Positions 1 through 8,200 of a DNA stretch of 39,233 nt are shown one piece after another (the stretch's first letter is position 1; every line of letters begins with the position of its first letter). The DNA is taken from NCBI GenBank assembly GCA_028284145.1, contig JANQSH010000111.1, positions 1 through 39,233 of the forward strand. The letters are read 5' to 3'. The translations under genes and the position numbers were made by a program. This stretch comes from Planctomycetaceae bacterium. Lineage in GTDB: Bacteria > Planctomycetota > Planctomycetia > Planctomycetales > Planctomycetaceae. The notes under the pieces are model-generated. The model saw only the letters and a list, made by a program, of their open reading frames with translations. It did not search any database and was not told the DNA's origin.

Positions 1-24
1 TGATTTCCCGGAATGGTTATGTAG

Positions 25-60
25 CCAGCGGTCGAGAAAAGGATTTTCGAGAGCCGCTGG
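25..60. repeat. imperfect inverted repeat / hairpin
   Basis: CCAGCGG (25-31) is matched by CCGCTGG (54-60), with an AT-rich partly self-complementary centre (GAAAA...TTTTC). This could be the terminator of a gene lying left of the window, or a structured site beside the replication-relaxation gene. No clear T-run follows, so the function is open. Confidence 0.35.
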
Positions 61-118
61 CGGACACAAGCTGCCGGGGGGAAGGGAGTTATGAATCCCC
101 GCTCTTGTACCGCCTTGT

Positions 119-170
119 TATACCGCCCCGGACAAGTGACGGTACAACTGGTGGTATAGGTGGCGGTATA
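119..170. repeat. inverted repeat TATACCGCC ... GGCGGTATA
   Basis: TATACCGCC at 119-127 is the exact inverse of GGCGGTATA at 162-170. Related partial copies (GTACCGCC near 108, GGTGGTATA near 150) lie between and beside them. Clustered GGCGGTATA-like half-sites downstream of a replication-relaxation-like gene could be protein-binding sites (operator or iteron-like) or a 3' structure. This is inference from the repeat alone. Confidence 0.4.
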
Positions 171-196
171 GGATTTTGAGTTTCTGTTGACCATCG

Positions 197-1096
197 TTAC
201 GTTGCTTCGTCTCCCTGATTGCGTTTTTTGATCAGTGGCCCCGCTGTTCCATTGCAGTCGTAGAAAACATCACCAAAGGGAAAATTCTCAGGAGCCAGAT
301 CTTCTTCAACTGCAAACAGCCAGAGGTCAGACCGTTCACAGCCTTTGATGGCTCTGGCCAGTGCTTTGCGTCTTCCATGATGTGTCGTGACCATTAGAAC
401 GCGGAAACGCTCAAGAGTTGTGTCGGGAAAATGCTGTTTGAATTGCCCTCGGTAGGCGAGCTGGGCATAGCCTTTGGTCTTGCTCGCGGCAATCGAGCGG
501 ACACCACTGGTGTTTCGATCCTGCTCCAGGTAATAGACGATCTTCTGGTCTCCGTATCCCAGCAGAAATCCGGCATCGGGAGAACAGGAGAGTGGTGGGT
601 CTTTTTGAAAGACGGTGTGCAGCGAATACTGACTGGCTTGTGCGGAATCCTTGTTCAGAATCTCCCATTCATTGGTCCACTGAGAAACGGAGACTTCATC
701 ACCGCATTGTTCCATCGCCTTTTCGATGGCAATGTGCGTGTCACCGATTGCCAGCCAGTGAAACAGGCGTGTTTCGCTCGGCGTTCGGGTATTCAGCGAC
801 AGATACGTTTCGTCGTCGAAGTGTTCCGACAGAAATTCAGCCGCTTTTCGTGTGAGGAAGTAGACAGGGCAACCGGAAGAGCCGCCACGATAGGGGATCA
901 GGCTTTTTGTTTTGGAGAGGAGGCCAGCCCGACGCAGTTTGTCCAGCCGCGCACGAAGAGCGCGTCCATCAGCATGGGTAGGAAACAGCAGCATCTGCAA
1001 CTGTGGGCGGCACAGGCAGTAGTAGTTGGCCAAGGCGACCAACACCTTGATATCAAGCGGGGTAATCAACCGGAGACTCCCTGAAAAGATAGCCAT
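197..1096 (-). CDS. replication-relaxation-like winged-helix protein
   Basis: 299 aa. The N-terminal ~90 residues look like a winged helix: a short helix pair, then a segment around LRARLDKLRRAGLLSK and a conserved-looking YFLTRKAAEFL turn. The rest is a mixed alpha/beta domain with H-x-IAIEKA and a Q-D/R-N-T-S-G loop. This layout resembles the replication-relaxation family (Replic_Relax), found on plasmids and integrative elements, often near HerA/TraG-type ATPases such as the one at 14453-16204. The start ATG at 1096 fits the family N-terminus. It has no co-directional neighbour within the window. Family assignment is by recollection of the pattern, not by a search; a generic transcriptional regulator is the alternative. 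Confidence 0.6.
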   Translation of the reverse strand: MAIFSGSLRLITPLDIKVLVALANYYCLCRPQLQMLLFPTHADGRALRARLDKLRRAGLLSKTKSLIPYRGGSSGCPVYFLTRKAAEFLSEHFDDETYLSLNTRTPSETRLFHWLAIGDTHIAIEKAMEQCGDEVSVSQWTNEWEILNKDSAQASQYSLHTVFQKDPPLSCSPDAGFLLGYGDQKIVYYLEQDRNTSGVRSIAASKTKGYAQLAYRGQFKQHFPDTTLERFRVLMVTTHHGRRKALARAIKGCERSDLWLFAVEEDLAPENFPFGDVFYDCNGTAGPLIKKRNQGDEAT

Positions 1097-1503
1097 AAAG
1101 AAAAGAATCGAGACACACCCGATAGGTGGGGGTACTCGATTGTAAGCTATCCCGAGTGTCCGGGATCAGATTCATTCAGGCAACCAATCTGCATGATGCC
1201 GAAGCATCCGTCTGATATGGCCATCTCTGAAAGGTACGCCGAAGCGTCAATTCGATTATGTCGCCTCAATTGCCATTGTCAAGCCCTGAAAAAATTCGGC
1301 AGCCAAAACTGGACTACCGGAAATCATCCGTAGTAGGCGGATTAGATTCAGGACGATCATCTTCGATAGTCGTTACCTCATCGCAAATCAGGCATGAATC
1401 AGGAGTCCGTACACTGGCCCGCGTGAGTATCCACCTGCCACTACGTTGATTTTTCCAACCGATTTCGCATGCTGCTTTTCACGTTCTCGTGTATCATGGA
1501 CGC
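1097..1503. other. intergenic region with two small hairpins
   Basis: No convincing gene is seen. Two inverted repeats lie upstream of the minus-strand gene: AATCGAG (1106-1112) with CTCGATT (1135-1141), and ATCCCG (1149-1154) with CGGGAT (1161-1166). They may be operator or leader structures for that gene. A 63-codon frame at 1258-1449 has no ribosome-binding site or protein-like character. Confidence 0.4.
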
Positions 1504-1878
1504 ATGGCAAGTGGGCCATCCGTCCCTGACCGGCATCCGTTTGAAAGCTGTGTTCCTGAGCTTGCCAAACTCCATGCCCCGGATTCTCCGGTCGGAATAA
1601 CGCTTCGTAAAGCCGATGCCAGAAAACGCCTCAAGGAACTACTGGAAGCAGAAGAGGGGATTGCGCAGCAGCAATGTACAATCGCCAAGATCGATGACGA
1701 TATCGAACGTTTCAATGCCGAGCATGAATTCAACATGCAGCATTTGATCCAGTTTGGTATCACGCTCGACGAACGAGAGGAAATGATCCGCATTCTGGAA
1801 GACGTTTCAGAGACCGGCGGAATGTCGCTCCGAGAGGCAGCGAAGGAAGCCCACGCTCGCGTTCAGCGAAAACGATGA
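1504..1878 (+). CDS. hypothetical charged helical protein
   Basis: 124 aa from ATG 1504; a GTG at 1489 would add five residues. The product is rich in Glu, Lys and Arg, and residues ~35-85 look like a continuous helix or coiled coil (ARKRLKELLEAEEG, then IAKIDDDIERFNAEHEF). I do not recognise the family. The charge pattern and length argue for a real gene rather than a chance frame. The ribosome-binding site is weak (GGA four bases upstream). It converges with the FGE-like gene ending at 1973. Confidence 0.5.
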   Translation: MASGPSVPDRHPFESCVPELAKLHAPDSPVGITLRKADARKRLKELLEAEEGIAQQQCTIAKIDDDIERFNAEHEFNMQHLIQFGITLDEREEMIRILEDVSETGGMSLREAAKEAHARVQRKR

Positions 1879-1972
1879 TTCCAAGTCGAATTGAGAAAGA
1901 ATGTTGACGGCAAATTCAGTTGTCATTTTCTTTCGCCAAATTCTCATTCCTTCAATTTCCAAATTACACGAC

Positions 1973-2785
1973 TCAGACTTCCGGTTCTGAATTGGGTTGG
2001 CATAAATCAAAGTTTAGGCAGATCCGGAAGCCGCGAGCTTTGGCACGATCGCCTGGGTACCCCCAGCCTCGATATGAGGCACGGCAATACCAAGCAGAAT
2101 AAAATGAGGAGCCACCTCGTAGCGAGCATACAAAGTCATCTCCAGTACTGTCGAACTCTGGATTTTTTGAATTGGTGCCTCGCATCTTGTAGGCGACGTC
2201 AACACGACTATCCCTGCACCACTCCCAAACATTTCCATGTATGTCGTAAATTCCGAAGTCATTTGGCGACAGTTCACCGACGCAATGCACCAAGCCTCCT
2301 GAAGTACTGCTAAACCATCCAGCACTGGCCAATGCCTCCTCACCATCACCTGTGGAATACTCCGCAAACGTGCCAACCTGACAACAATACTCCCATTGTG
2401 CTTCGCTCGGCAATGTTACCGAATAGCCATTCGGCAGGTCTTTACTGAAAGCAGCATCTAAAAAACTGCAAAACGCCATTGCATCATTCCAATTCAACAT
2501 ATCGGCTGGATGGTTTGGAGAGAATAAAGAACTGTTTCGGTGGTCTGGGCGGAATGCTGCGAACTGCTGTTGCGTGATGGGAAACGTCCCCAGGTAAAAG
2601 GGCTGAGTAATCTCAACCCGATGACGGGGTTCTTCATTTGCAGAATATCCGCGAGAGCCCATCCAGAATTCACCAGCGGGGATCTTGCGGAACATCAGCG
2701 GAATGCCACCCGGCAGTGTGAGCGTAACATCCGCTTCTTTCAATGCGCGTTTCCAGCCGGGGGAAACTTTTTCTTCCTTCGCCAT
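1973..2785 (-). CDS. FGE/SUMF1-like protein, diverged fourth target (FGE-0)
   Basis: 270 aa from ATG 2785 (an in-frame GTG at 2791 is possible). It has the formylglycine-generating-enzyme/sulfatase-modifying-factor fold: GEFWMGSRG near residue 40, SYS-type LPSEAQWEYCC, DIHGNVWEWCRD, and a C-terminal RGGS...GFRICL block. The N-terminal GWKRALKEAD helix is shared with FGE-1 and FGE-3 but missing from FGE-2. Last gene of the minus-strand operon, 18 nt after FGE-1. Its C-terminal segment aligns without gaps to the DGR template and varies at the same positions, but it also carries many changes at non-adenine sites and lacks the shared 3' tail block. It is probably a former target, or the target of another template. 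Ligand-binding sensor is the likely role; FGE catalysis is unlikely. Confidence 0.85.
   Translation of the reverse strand: MAKEEKVSPGWKRALKEADVTLTLPGGIPLMFRKIPAGEFWMGSRGYSANEEPRHRVEITQPFYLGTFPITQQQFAAFRPDHRNSSLFSPNHPADMLNWNDAMAFCSFLDAAFSKDLPNGYSVTLPSEAQWEYCCQVGTFAEYSTGDGEEALASAGWFSSTSGGLVHCVGELSPNDFGIYDIHGNVWEWCRDSRVDVAYKMRGTNSKNPEFDSTGDDFVCSLRGGSSFYSAWYCRASYRGWGYPGDRAKARGFRICLNFDLCQPNSEPEV
2007..2132 (-). repeat. diverged variable-repeat-like segment (VR0)
   Basis: This 126-bp end of FGE-0 aligns without gaps to the template at 12245-12370. The seven Asn codons of the template correspond to Phe, Tyr, Tyr, Gly, Asp, Ala and Ala. Unlike VR1-3 there are also changes at C, G and T template positions, so it is not a recent product of this template. 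Confidence 0.6.
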
Positions 2786-2803
2786 CCTCACGTTCCAAAT
2801 CTG

Positions 2804-3766
2804 TTATGTCGCTTTGTTGTCGTTGTGTTTGCTGTTTGGGAAACTCACTTCGCTCAAATTCTTTTCGCGCGCGGAGCCTGCTCGCTCCGCCCTGGCTGCG
2901 GCGTCCCGCCTGGCCCCGGCTTCACTTGCCGGCTCCGCGGCTGGACTGACCGGGCACGGACCGGAGACCAGGCAGACGCGGAAGCCTCGGTTCCAAAAGC
3001 GGAGGACAGGCCTCCTCCAGACGCGATACGCCGCACGACAGAACCTGGAGGAGCCGTTCCAGCCGCCGCCGCGAAACACCCGGACAGCGTCATTGTCACC
3101 GAAAACCTCGGGATCGCACACTCCGCCTGAACGTCGTTTGTAAGCGTGTGCATCCCACGCGTCACGGCACCATTCCTCAACATTGCCGTGCATGTCGTAC
3201 AGGCCAAAATCATTGGGCGTCAATTGACCCACTCGTTGCGTGGACTCCTCAGAGTTGCCGTCGTACCAGTCAGATGCCGCCAATGCGGCTTCGCCGTCAC
3301 CCGTGTAATACTCCGTCTCTGTTCCCGCCCGGCAGGCGTATTCCCATTGGGCCTCACTCGGTAATGTTGCGGTAAAACCCGCTGGAATCTCATCTCGGCC
3401 GTTCTCATTCAGCCACTGACAGAACTCCAGCGCCTCGTGCCAGTTCACCTGATCAGCCGGGTGGTCTGCAAAATCTTCACCAGAGAAATGGTTTTCATGA
3501 TCTGGGCAAAAAGTTGCAAACTGCCGCTGCGTGATGGGAAACGTGGCCATGTAAAACGGCTGAGTGATGTGGACAAGGTGAAGTGGTTCTTCATCTTCGT
3601 ATTCGCCCCGAGAACCCATCCAGAATTCGTCCCTCTCCAGAAATTTATCACCCCGTCTGGGCAGACGACGAAACGTAAGCGGAATGTCACCTGGCAGCGT
3701 GAGCGTAACATCCGCTTCTTTCAATGCGCGTTTCCAGCCGGGAGTCAACTCTGTTTCACGATTCAT
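2804..3766 (-). CDS. FGE/SUMF1-like DGR target protein 1 (FGE-1)
   Basis: 320 aa from ATG 3766, chosen because MNRETELTPGWKRALK matches the N-termini of FGE-0 and FGE-3; an ATG at 3778 is also in frame. The FGE-fold markers are DEFWMGSRGEYEDEE, LPSEAQWEYACRAGTE, DMHGNVEEWCRD, and RGGGW...CRAAYR...GFRVCLVS. The hypervariable region VR1 covers residues ~228-269 and is followed by an Ala/Arg/Glu-rich tail encoded by the 113-bp block shared with FGE-2 and FGE-3. The first of the two FGE active-site cysteines lies at a mutagenised position and is absent here; the second is kept. The start overlaps the end of the ClpX-like gene, implying translational coupling. Predicted role: diversified C-type-lectin-fold sensor for the ROCO-TIR/ClpX-like pair. 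Confidence 0.92.
   Translation of the reverse strand: MNRETELTPGWKRALKEADVTLTLPGDIPLTFRRLPRRGDKFLERDEFWMGSRGEYEDEEPLHLVHITQPFYMATFPITQRQFATFCPDHENHFSGEDFADHPADQVNWHEALEFCQWLNENGRDEIPAGFTATLPSEAQWEYACRAGTETEYYTGDGEAALAASDWYDGNSEESTQRVGQLTPNDFGLYDMHGNVEEWCRDAWDAHAYKRRSGGVCDPEVFGDNDAVRVFRGGGWNGSSRFCRAAYRVWRRPVLRFWNRGFRVCLVSGPCPVSPAAEPASEAGARRDAAARAERAGSAREKNLSEVSFPNSKHNDNKAT
2848..2960 (-). repeat. 113-bp DGR target tail block, copy 1, with hairpin
   Basis: Abuts VR1 on its 3' side (sense) and is nearly identical to 8733-8845 and 11127-11239. It contains a perfect hairpin, GCGGAGC 2871-2877 / GCTCCGC 2884-2890, with a six-base loop. Hairpins downstream of a VR help target retrohoming in characterised DGRs. 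Here the hairpin is ~70 nt past the VR, further than in Bordetella phage BPP-1. Confidence 0.8.
2961..3086 (-). repeat. DGR variable repeat VR1
   Basis: 126 bp, aligned without gaps to the template 12245-12370. My count gives 17 substitutions, all at template adenines on the coding (minus) strand. It encodes the C-terminal ligand-face segment of FGE-1. Confidence 0.95.
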
Positions 3767-5249
3767 CGCGTTTGGCATCCTCGGTCTGTTTCAGCTTCAT
3801 GTAATCGAGATAGTGCAGATTGGCCTGGATGTTTTCCGTATTGGAATAGACATAGGCCATGAAGAACTCGTTGAGCGTCGAATGCCGCTGCTGCAGTTCT
3901 TCCACAACCCGCAGAACTAAAGATGGCCGATGCCGGAACTCCTCTTCAAACTCGCTCCACCACTTGGCTGCACTCTCGCTGGCGTGGGACCAATCGAGAT
4001 GATCATTTTTGATGGTCTCGATACGATTCCAGATAGCATCATCGTCCCAGCCACTGGTGTCAGTGAAGCTCTTGGACTCCGATGAGTTGTTACGGGGCGT
4101 AACAGGGCGAGGCCGGGGCGGAAGTTCGGAGAGTGCTTCGCGTCGCAATTGCAGATCCTGTCGCGATGTTTCCAGATTCCCTTTGAGCAGCTCTGGTTCT
4201 CCTTCGCCAAAGGCACATTCACGCCAAATCACAACATGCGTGACACCCTCATCAGCCAGTTCCGGCCAGCGGTCATCGACAGAATCGACCGCCCTACCAA
4301 TCAGCCGATGCAGACCCCGGGCACCCGTGCCGAGATTGGCTGCCTCTTCCGCAATCGCTTCGAGGGCCTCTTCGCTCAATTCCAGTTCGATGCCGTGGAT
4401 GCGGGCCAGTTCCTGTTGTTTCTGCAGCGGGGAACGATCGAACTCGCTGCTGATGATCTGCCGCAAATCCTTTGATGACAATTCGTGCAACACACTGACC
4501 GTGGCAAAACGACCGATGAACTCAGGAATCATCCCGAATTTGACGAGGTCGCCCGTCTGCGACTGGCAGAGTGTCTCAAATTTGGGACGGTCCGGCATCT
4601 CTTCGACCGGCTCATCTTTTCGAGCGACAAAGCCGATGCGCGTTTTCCCTGCACCGATACGGGCTTCGACTATCTTGGTCAAATCGACGAACGCTCCCGC
4701 ACAGATGAACAACAAACGGGAAGTGTCAACCCTGGCGTGCTGCCAGCCTTCCATGCCCTGCGAAATTCGACCATCGAGCAGAGTCAACAGGGCATTCTGC
4801 ACGCCCTCTCCACTGACGTCGCGACCGCCGGTTTCGCCACGCCGGATTTTGTCAATTTCGTCGATGAAGATGATCCCCTTTTCCGCCTTGCGGGGATCAC
4901 CACCCGCTCGATCGAGCAGAGACCGGACAATGCTCTCCACCGAGTTCCCTTTGTAACCTGCTTCGACCAGCCCGGCTGCACTGGTAAAAGCCATTGGCAC
5001 ATCGAGGAATTCTGCCAGCGTCTTGACGATGAAAGTTTTGCCAACGCCGGTCGGCCCGATGAGCAGGATATGATGCCGGCCGAGATCGACACCATGCCTT
5101 TCGCGGTAGGCCTGCGACAGGTAGTGGTTGTAAACAGCCACGGAGATATCCTGTTTCGCGCGGTCCTGCCCGCGGACGAACTGATTGAGGTAGGCGATCA
5201 TTTCCGCCGGCGTGGGAAGGATGCGGCGGCTGTCATTCAACTTGTTCAT
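3756..5249 (-). CDS. ClpX-like AAA+ unfoldase with novel C-terminal domain
   Basis: 497 aa. The AAA+ core resembles ClpX: Walker A GPTGVGKT (65-72), Walker B IIFIDEID (126-133), and GRDVSGEGVQNALLTLLDG (142-160). GYKG (99-102) sits where ClpX has the GYVG pore loop. RIGFV (204-208) keeps the IGF tripeptide ClpX uses to dock on ClpP, and FGMIPEFIGR is the sensor region. The N-terminal zinc-binding domain of housekeeping ClpX is absent, and the RKH pore loop is not preserved. A ~140-residue charged helical extension follows the AAA+ core (from ~355) and has no family I know. The start ATG overlaps the stop of the ROCO-TIR gene (ATGA). Likely role: ATP-driven remodelling or delivery of a partner in this operon, possibly to ClpP; no protease gene is present here. 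Confidence 0.9.
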   Translation of the reverse strand: MNKLNDSRRILPTPAEMIAYLNQFVRGQDRAKQDISVAVYNHYLSQAYRERHGVDLGRHHILLIGPTGVGKTFIVKTLAEFLDVPMAFTSAAGLVEAGYKGNSVESIVRSLLDRAGGDPRKAEKGIIFIDEIDKIRRGETGGRDVSGEGVQNALLTLLDGRISQGMEGWQHARVDTSRLLFICAGAFVDLTKIVEARIGAGKTRIGFVARKDEPVEEMPDRPKFETLCQSQTGDLVKFGMIPEFIGRFATVSVLHELSSKDLRQIISSEFDRSPLQKQQELARIHGIELELSEEALEAIAEEAANLGTGARGLHRLIGRAVDSVDDRWPELADEGVTHVVIWRECAFGEGEPELLKGNLETSRQDLQLRREALSELPPRPRPVTPRNNSSESKSFTDTSGWDDDAIWNRIETIKNDHLDWSHASESAAKWWSEFEEEFRHRPSLVLRVVEELQQRHSTLNEFFMAYVYSNTENIQANLHYLDYMKLKQTEDAKRDES

Positions 5250-8200
5250 GAGCCTTCCTCTTCATCCAGTTTCAGGTATTTGATTGCAGCCTGACGCAAT
5301 TCCTCTGGGATCGCATCATTTCCGGGTGACAAAACCCTCGCCTTGATATCTCGCTGTTTGTCGGGTTTCGCCGCTAATGCGTCGAGTAAGAGCACGACTG
5401 CATCTTCATCGCGACCTTTTTGCAATCTTTGCAACGCCAGATCAACTTTCACAATAGGATCATCCAGTCGCTCCATTACAGTTTGAAATAATTGATTTGT
5501 CGTGTCCTCGACTTCAAAGTCATCAATTGGGCAACTGAGACTGTTGGTAAAACGGTATTCCACGAGGGCCTCAACGAAAGCCTCGAAGTTGGTCGCGTCG
5601 TTTACGAACTGATACCACTCTCCAACTGCTCCTCGGCGCTTTAGGAGCTTTGTCTCATGTCGACGATCTCCATCAGCCGATTTCCGGATCTCATCGAGTT
5701 CATCGTTCGCTCGGTTCAGCCACTCGTTCTCCCATTTTGAAGATTGAACCTCCAAACCGCTGCAATCTTCCCTGAGTCGATGTCCATCGAATGCCCAAAC
5801 GATAATTCGATTGAATTCAAATCGCTGATGCGGCGCATTCTCGAATATCTTCATCATTTCGGTCATGCAGAACTTGGAATACCAATACTTCTTGCTCCAG
5901 AAAACCAGGCAGAGATCACCCGAGGCCAATGCACCAATGAAATTGGACAAACGATCTTCCTCCGTCGTCGATCCATAGATCAAAATCTTGTGCTCCAGGT
6001 GGTTTTCTTTGACCCACTTTTCGAGTTTTTCTCCGAGACGTCTAGGGACTTCACCAATTCGTCCGTTCTCCTTCTTTTTGGAGTCGGAATCTGCGTACGA
6101 GAAACTGATAGAAACGCCTTTAGCCTCTTCACGCGACGGTACGGCACTAGGATATCCATGTTCGAATTCGTCGATTGCTTGCGATCGTATTGAGTGCCTC
6201 GCAAGGATGTGTTTGTCAATTTGCGGCCAGTGTTTCTCAAAGAGAGCAGGCTCATTCCCAGACCCACGATTGAAAAGTTGAGACACACGTTCTCGAATAT
6301 TTTCCTCGAAGACAGGATCGTTTGGACCGGTGAACCAAATATTGAGCGGGTGGCTATAATGCTTACCGTCGTCCGGACGCGCCCAATCGAACCAGCAATA
6401 TGCCCCAGTGATTCCCGAACGGACGCGGCAACCCCACCTCCACGCCTGCATCGAACGACTCCAGTCTGCCCCCAAATTGGCAATGATCGAGCGCATGTCA
6501 GATTCCGTTGCGCCGGCCAGTCCGAATCGAGCCCACTCGTCTGCTGTCTTAAATTCCAACTCTGGATGCCGCTTTGCAGCCATCTCTCGCGATTGAAAGA
6601 ATCCAGGAGCCGCATACACAACTTGACCCGAGGCGGATTCATCCTCATTCAGAAGTTTAAAACACATCCCACAGGCGAGCATGAATTGCAAAAAAAGTTT
6701 TTGAGCTTCCGTATCGTAGCCAGCTTGGTCCCACGACTTTTCGGCAAGCCATTCCGCTGTGAATATTCCGTCATTACGTTCCAAATTCAGTCGAACTCCA
6801 AATTCGCTCTGCCGACTCGTCAGCGTATAGATTCCGTGAATGGCCCATCGCTGGTCCAGGATGATGTTGTTTGGCAGATAGCGTTCGTCGTAATACAGGA
6901 ATCCGCTCTTATGAAATCGATCCAGCAAGAGTTTTGGGTCGTCGGCATACAACTCCGTGCAATGCTCTTTGACGAGTGCCGCGAAATCTGACAGGCTGAT
7001 CGTCGGATGAGGAGACTGGACCGGCTTCTGTTCATCTTCCTGGTCCCAGTAGGCTTTATTGTTCTCCACGATTTTTTCATTCAACGAGTCCTTCACGCGT
7101 TTGACAGGTGCCGGCAACGATCGTTGCTGGCGTGTTCCCAGCAGTTCGGATGTTTGGTCGGCAATCCAATCCTCGATTTGTGCCAATCCGATTCCACTCT
7201 TTGCGGAGAATACGACCTGAGAAAAATCGTCAGGTAAGTCAACTCGCGATGCGACTTCACGTTCGCCGTCGCGGTCTGATTTCGAGCGCACCACGAGGAC
7301 TGGTGGCTCCTTTTCGACCGGTCCGGGAATCTTCCCCAGCGATCGCACCTGGTCGATCCAGTATTGAGCCGGTCGCAAGATATCTCCCTCCTCCTCGATC
7401 TTGGCTTCCTCTTTTCGATCGGAATCATCGTCGGATCCCGGCGGATGTTCGGTGTGGAAAACCAGGAAAATGGCCTTTCGTTGCAGAAAAAGTCGATGCG
7501 TGCTGTGATACAGATCCTGCCCGGCGAAATCCCAGATATTGAGTCGGACTTTGCCATGCGGATCGTCCACAGGGGTGAAATCGAAATCTTTCTCCCACAG
7601 CCGGACGCCGTGCGTGGTCTCTTCATCTTCTTTGAATTCGTTATGGACCCAACGGCGGGCAAACGAGGATTTTCCCGATCGTCCATTGCCCAACAGAATG
7701 ACCTTCAATTCATGGTCCGTGTCTTCGCCTGCTCTTGATTCTTCTCGGTCAGCCAGGACACGTTCGGCGACATTGGTGTCATCCGTTTCTCCCAGCAGAT
7801 AGGCTTCCAGTGGCACGCCCGACTCAAACAGGAACAATGTTCGTGGATGCTGGATTGTCTCGGCGGCGCCATCGTATTCCGGCATCACCGGCAAGGCCTT
7901 GAGAGAATTAGTATACGCCAGATCGATGTAATCCAACTTCCTGGGAAAATCGGGCAACGTGGCGAGTTTGCGAGCGCGACGTAATTCCAGCCGTCGTAAT
8001 TCAGGCGGCCACTTGTTTGGCTCTTCACCAATGACTGCTTTCAGTCGCTCGCAACTGTTGAGCCTGAGATCCTTTAATTTCCGCGGCAATTCGGCCACCT
8101 GCAAGGTGGTGAGTTGTTGCAGACCACTGCCATCGACAAGTTCGATTTGCGAATTCGATTTCAGAACCTCCTTGAACCATGAATCACTGATTTGCTCACA

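Noticed and set aside
4009..5294. Long plus-strand frames opposite the ClpX-like gene
   Set aside because: Ser/Arg-rich shadow translations; the minus-strand frame carries all AAA+ motifs.
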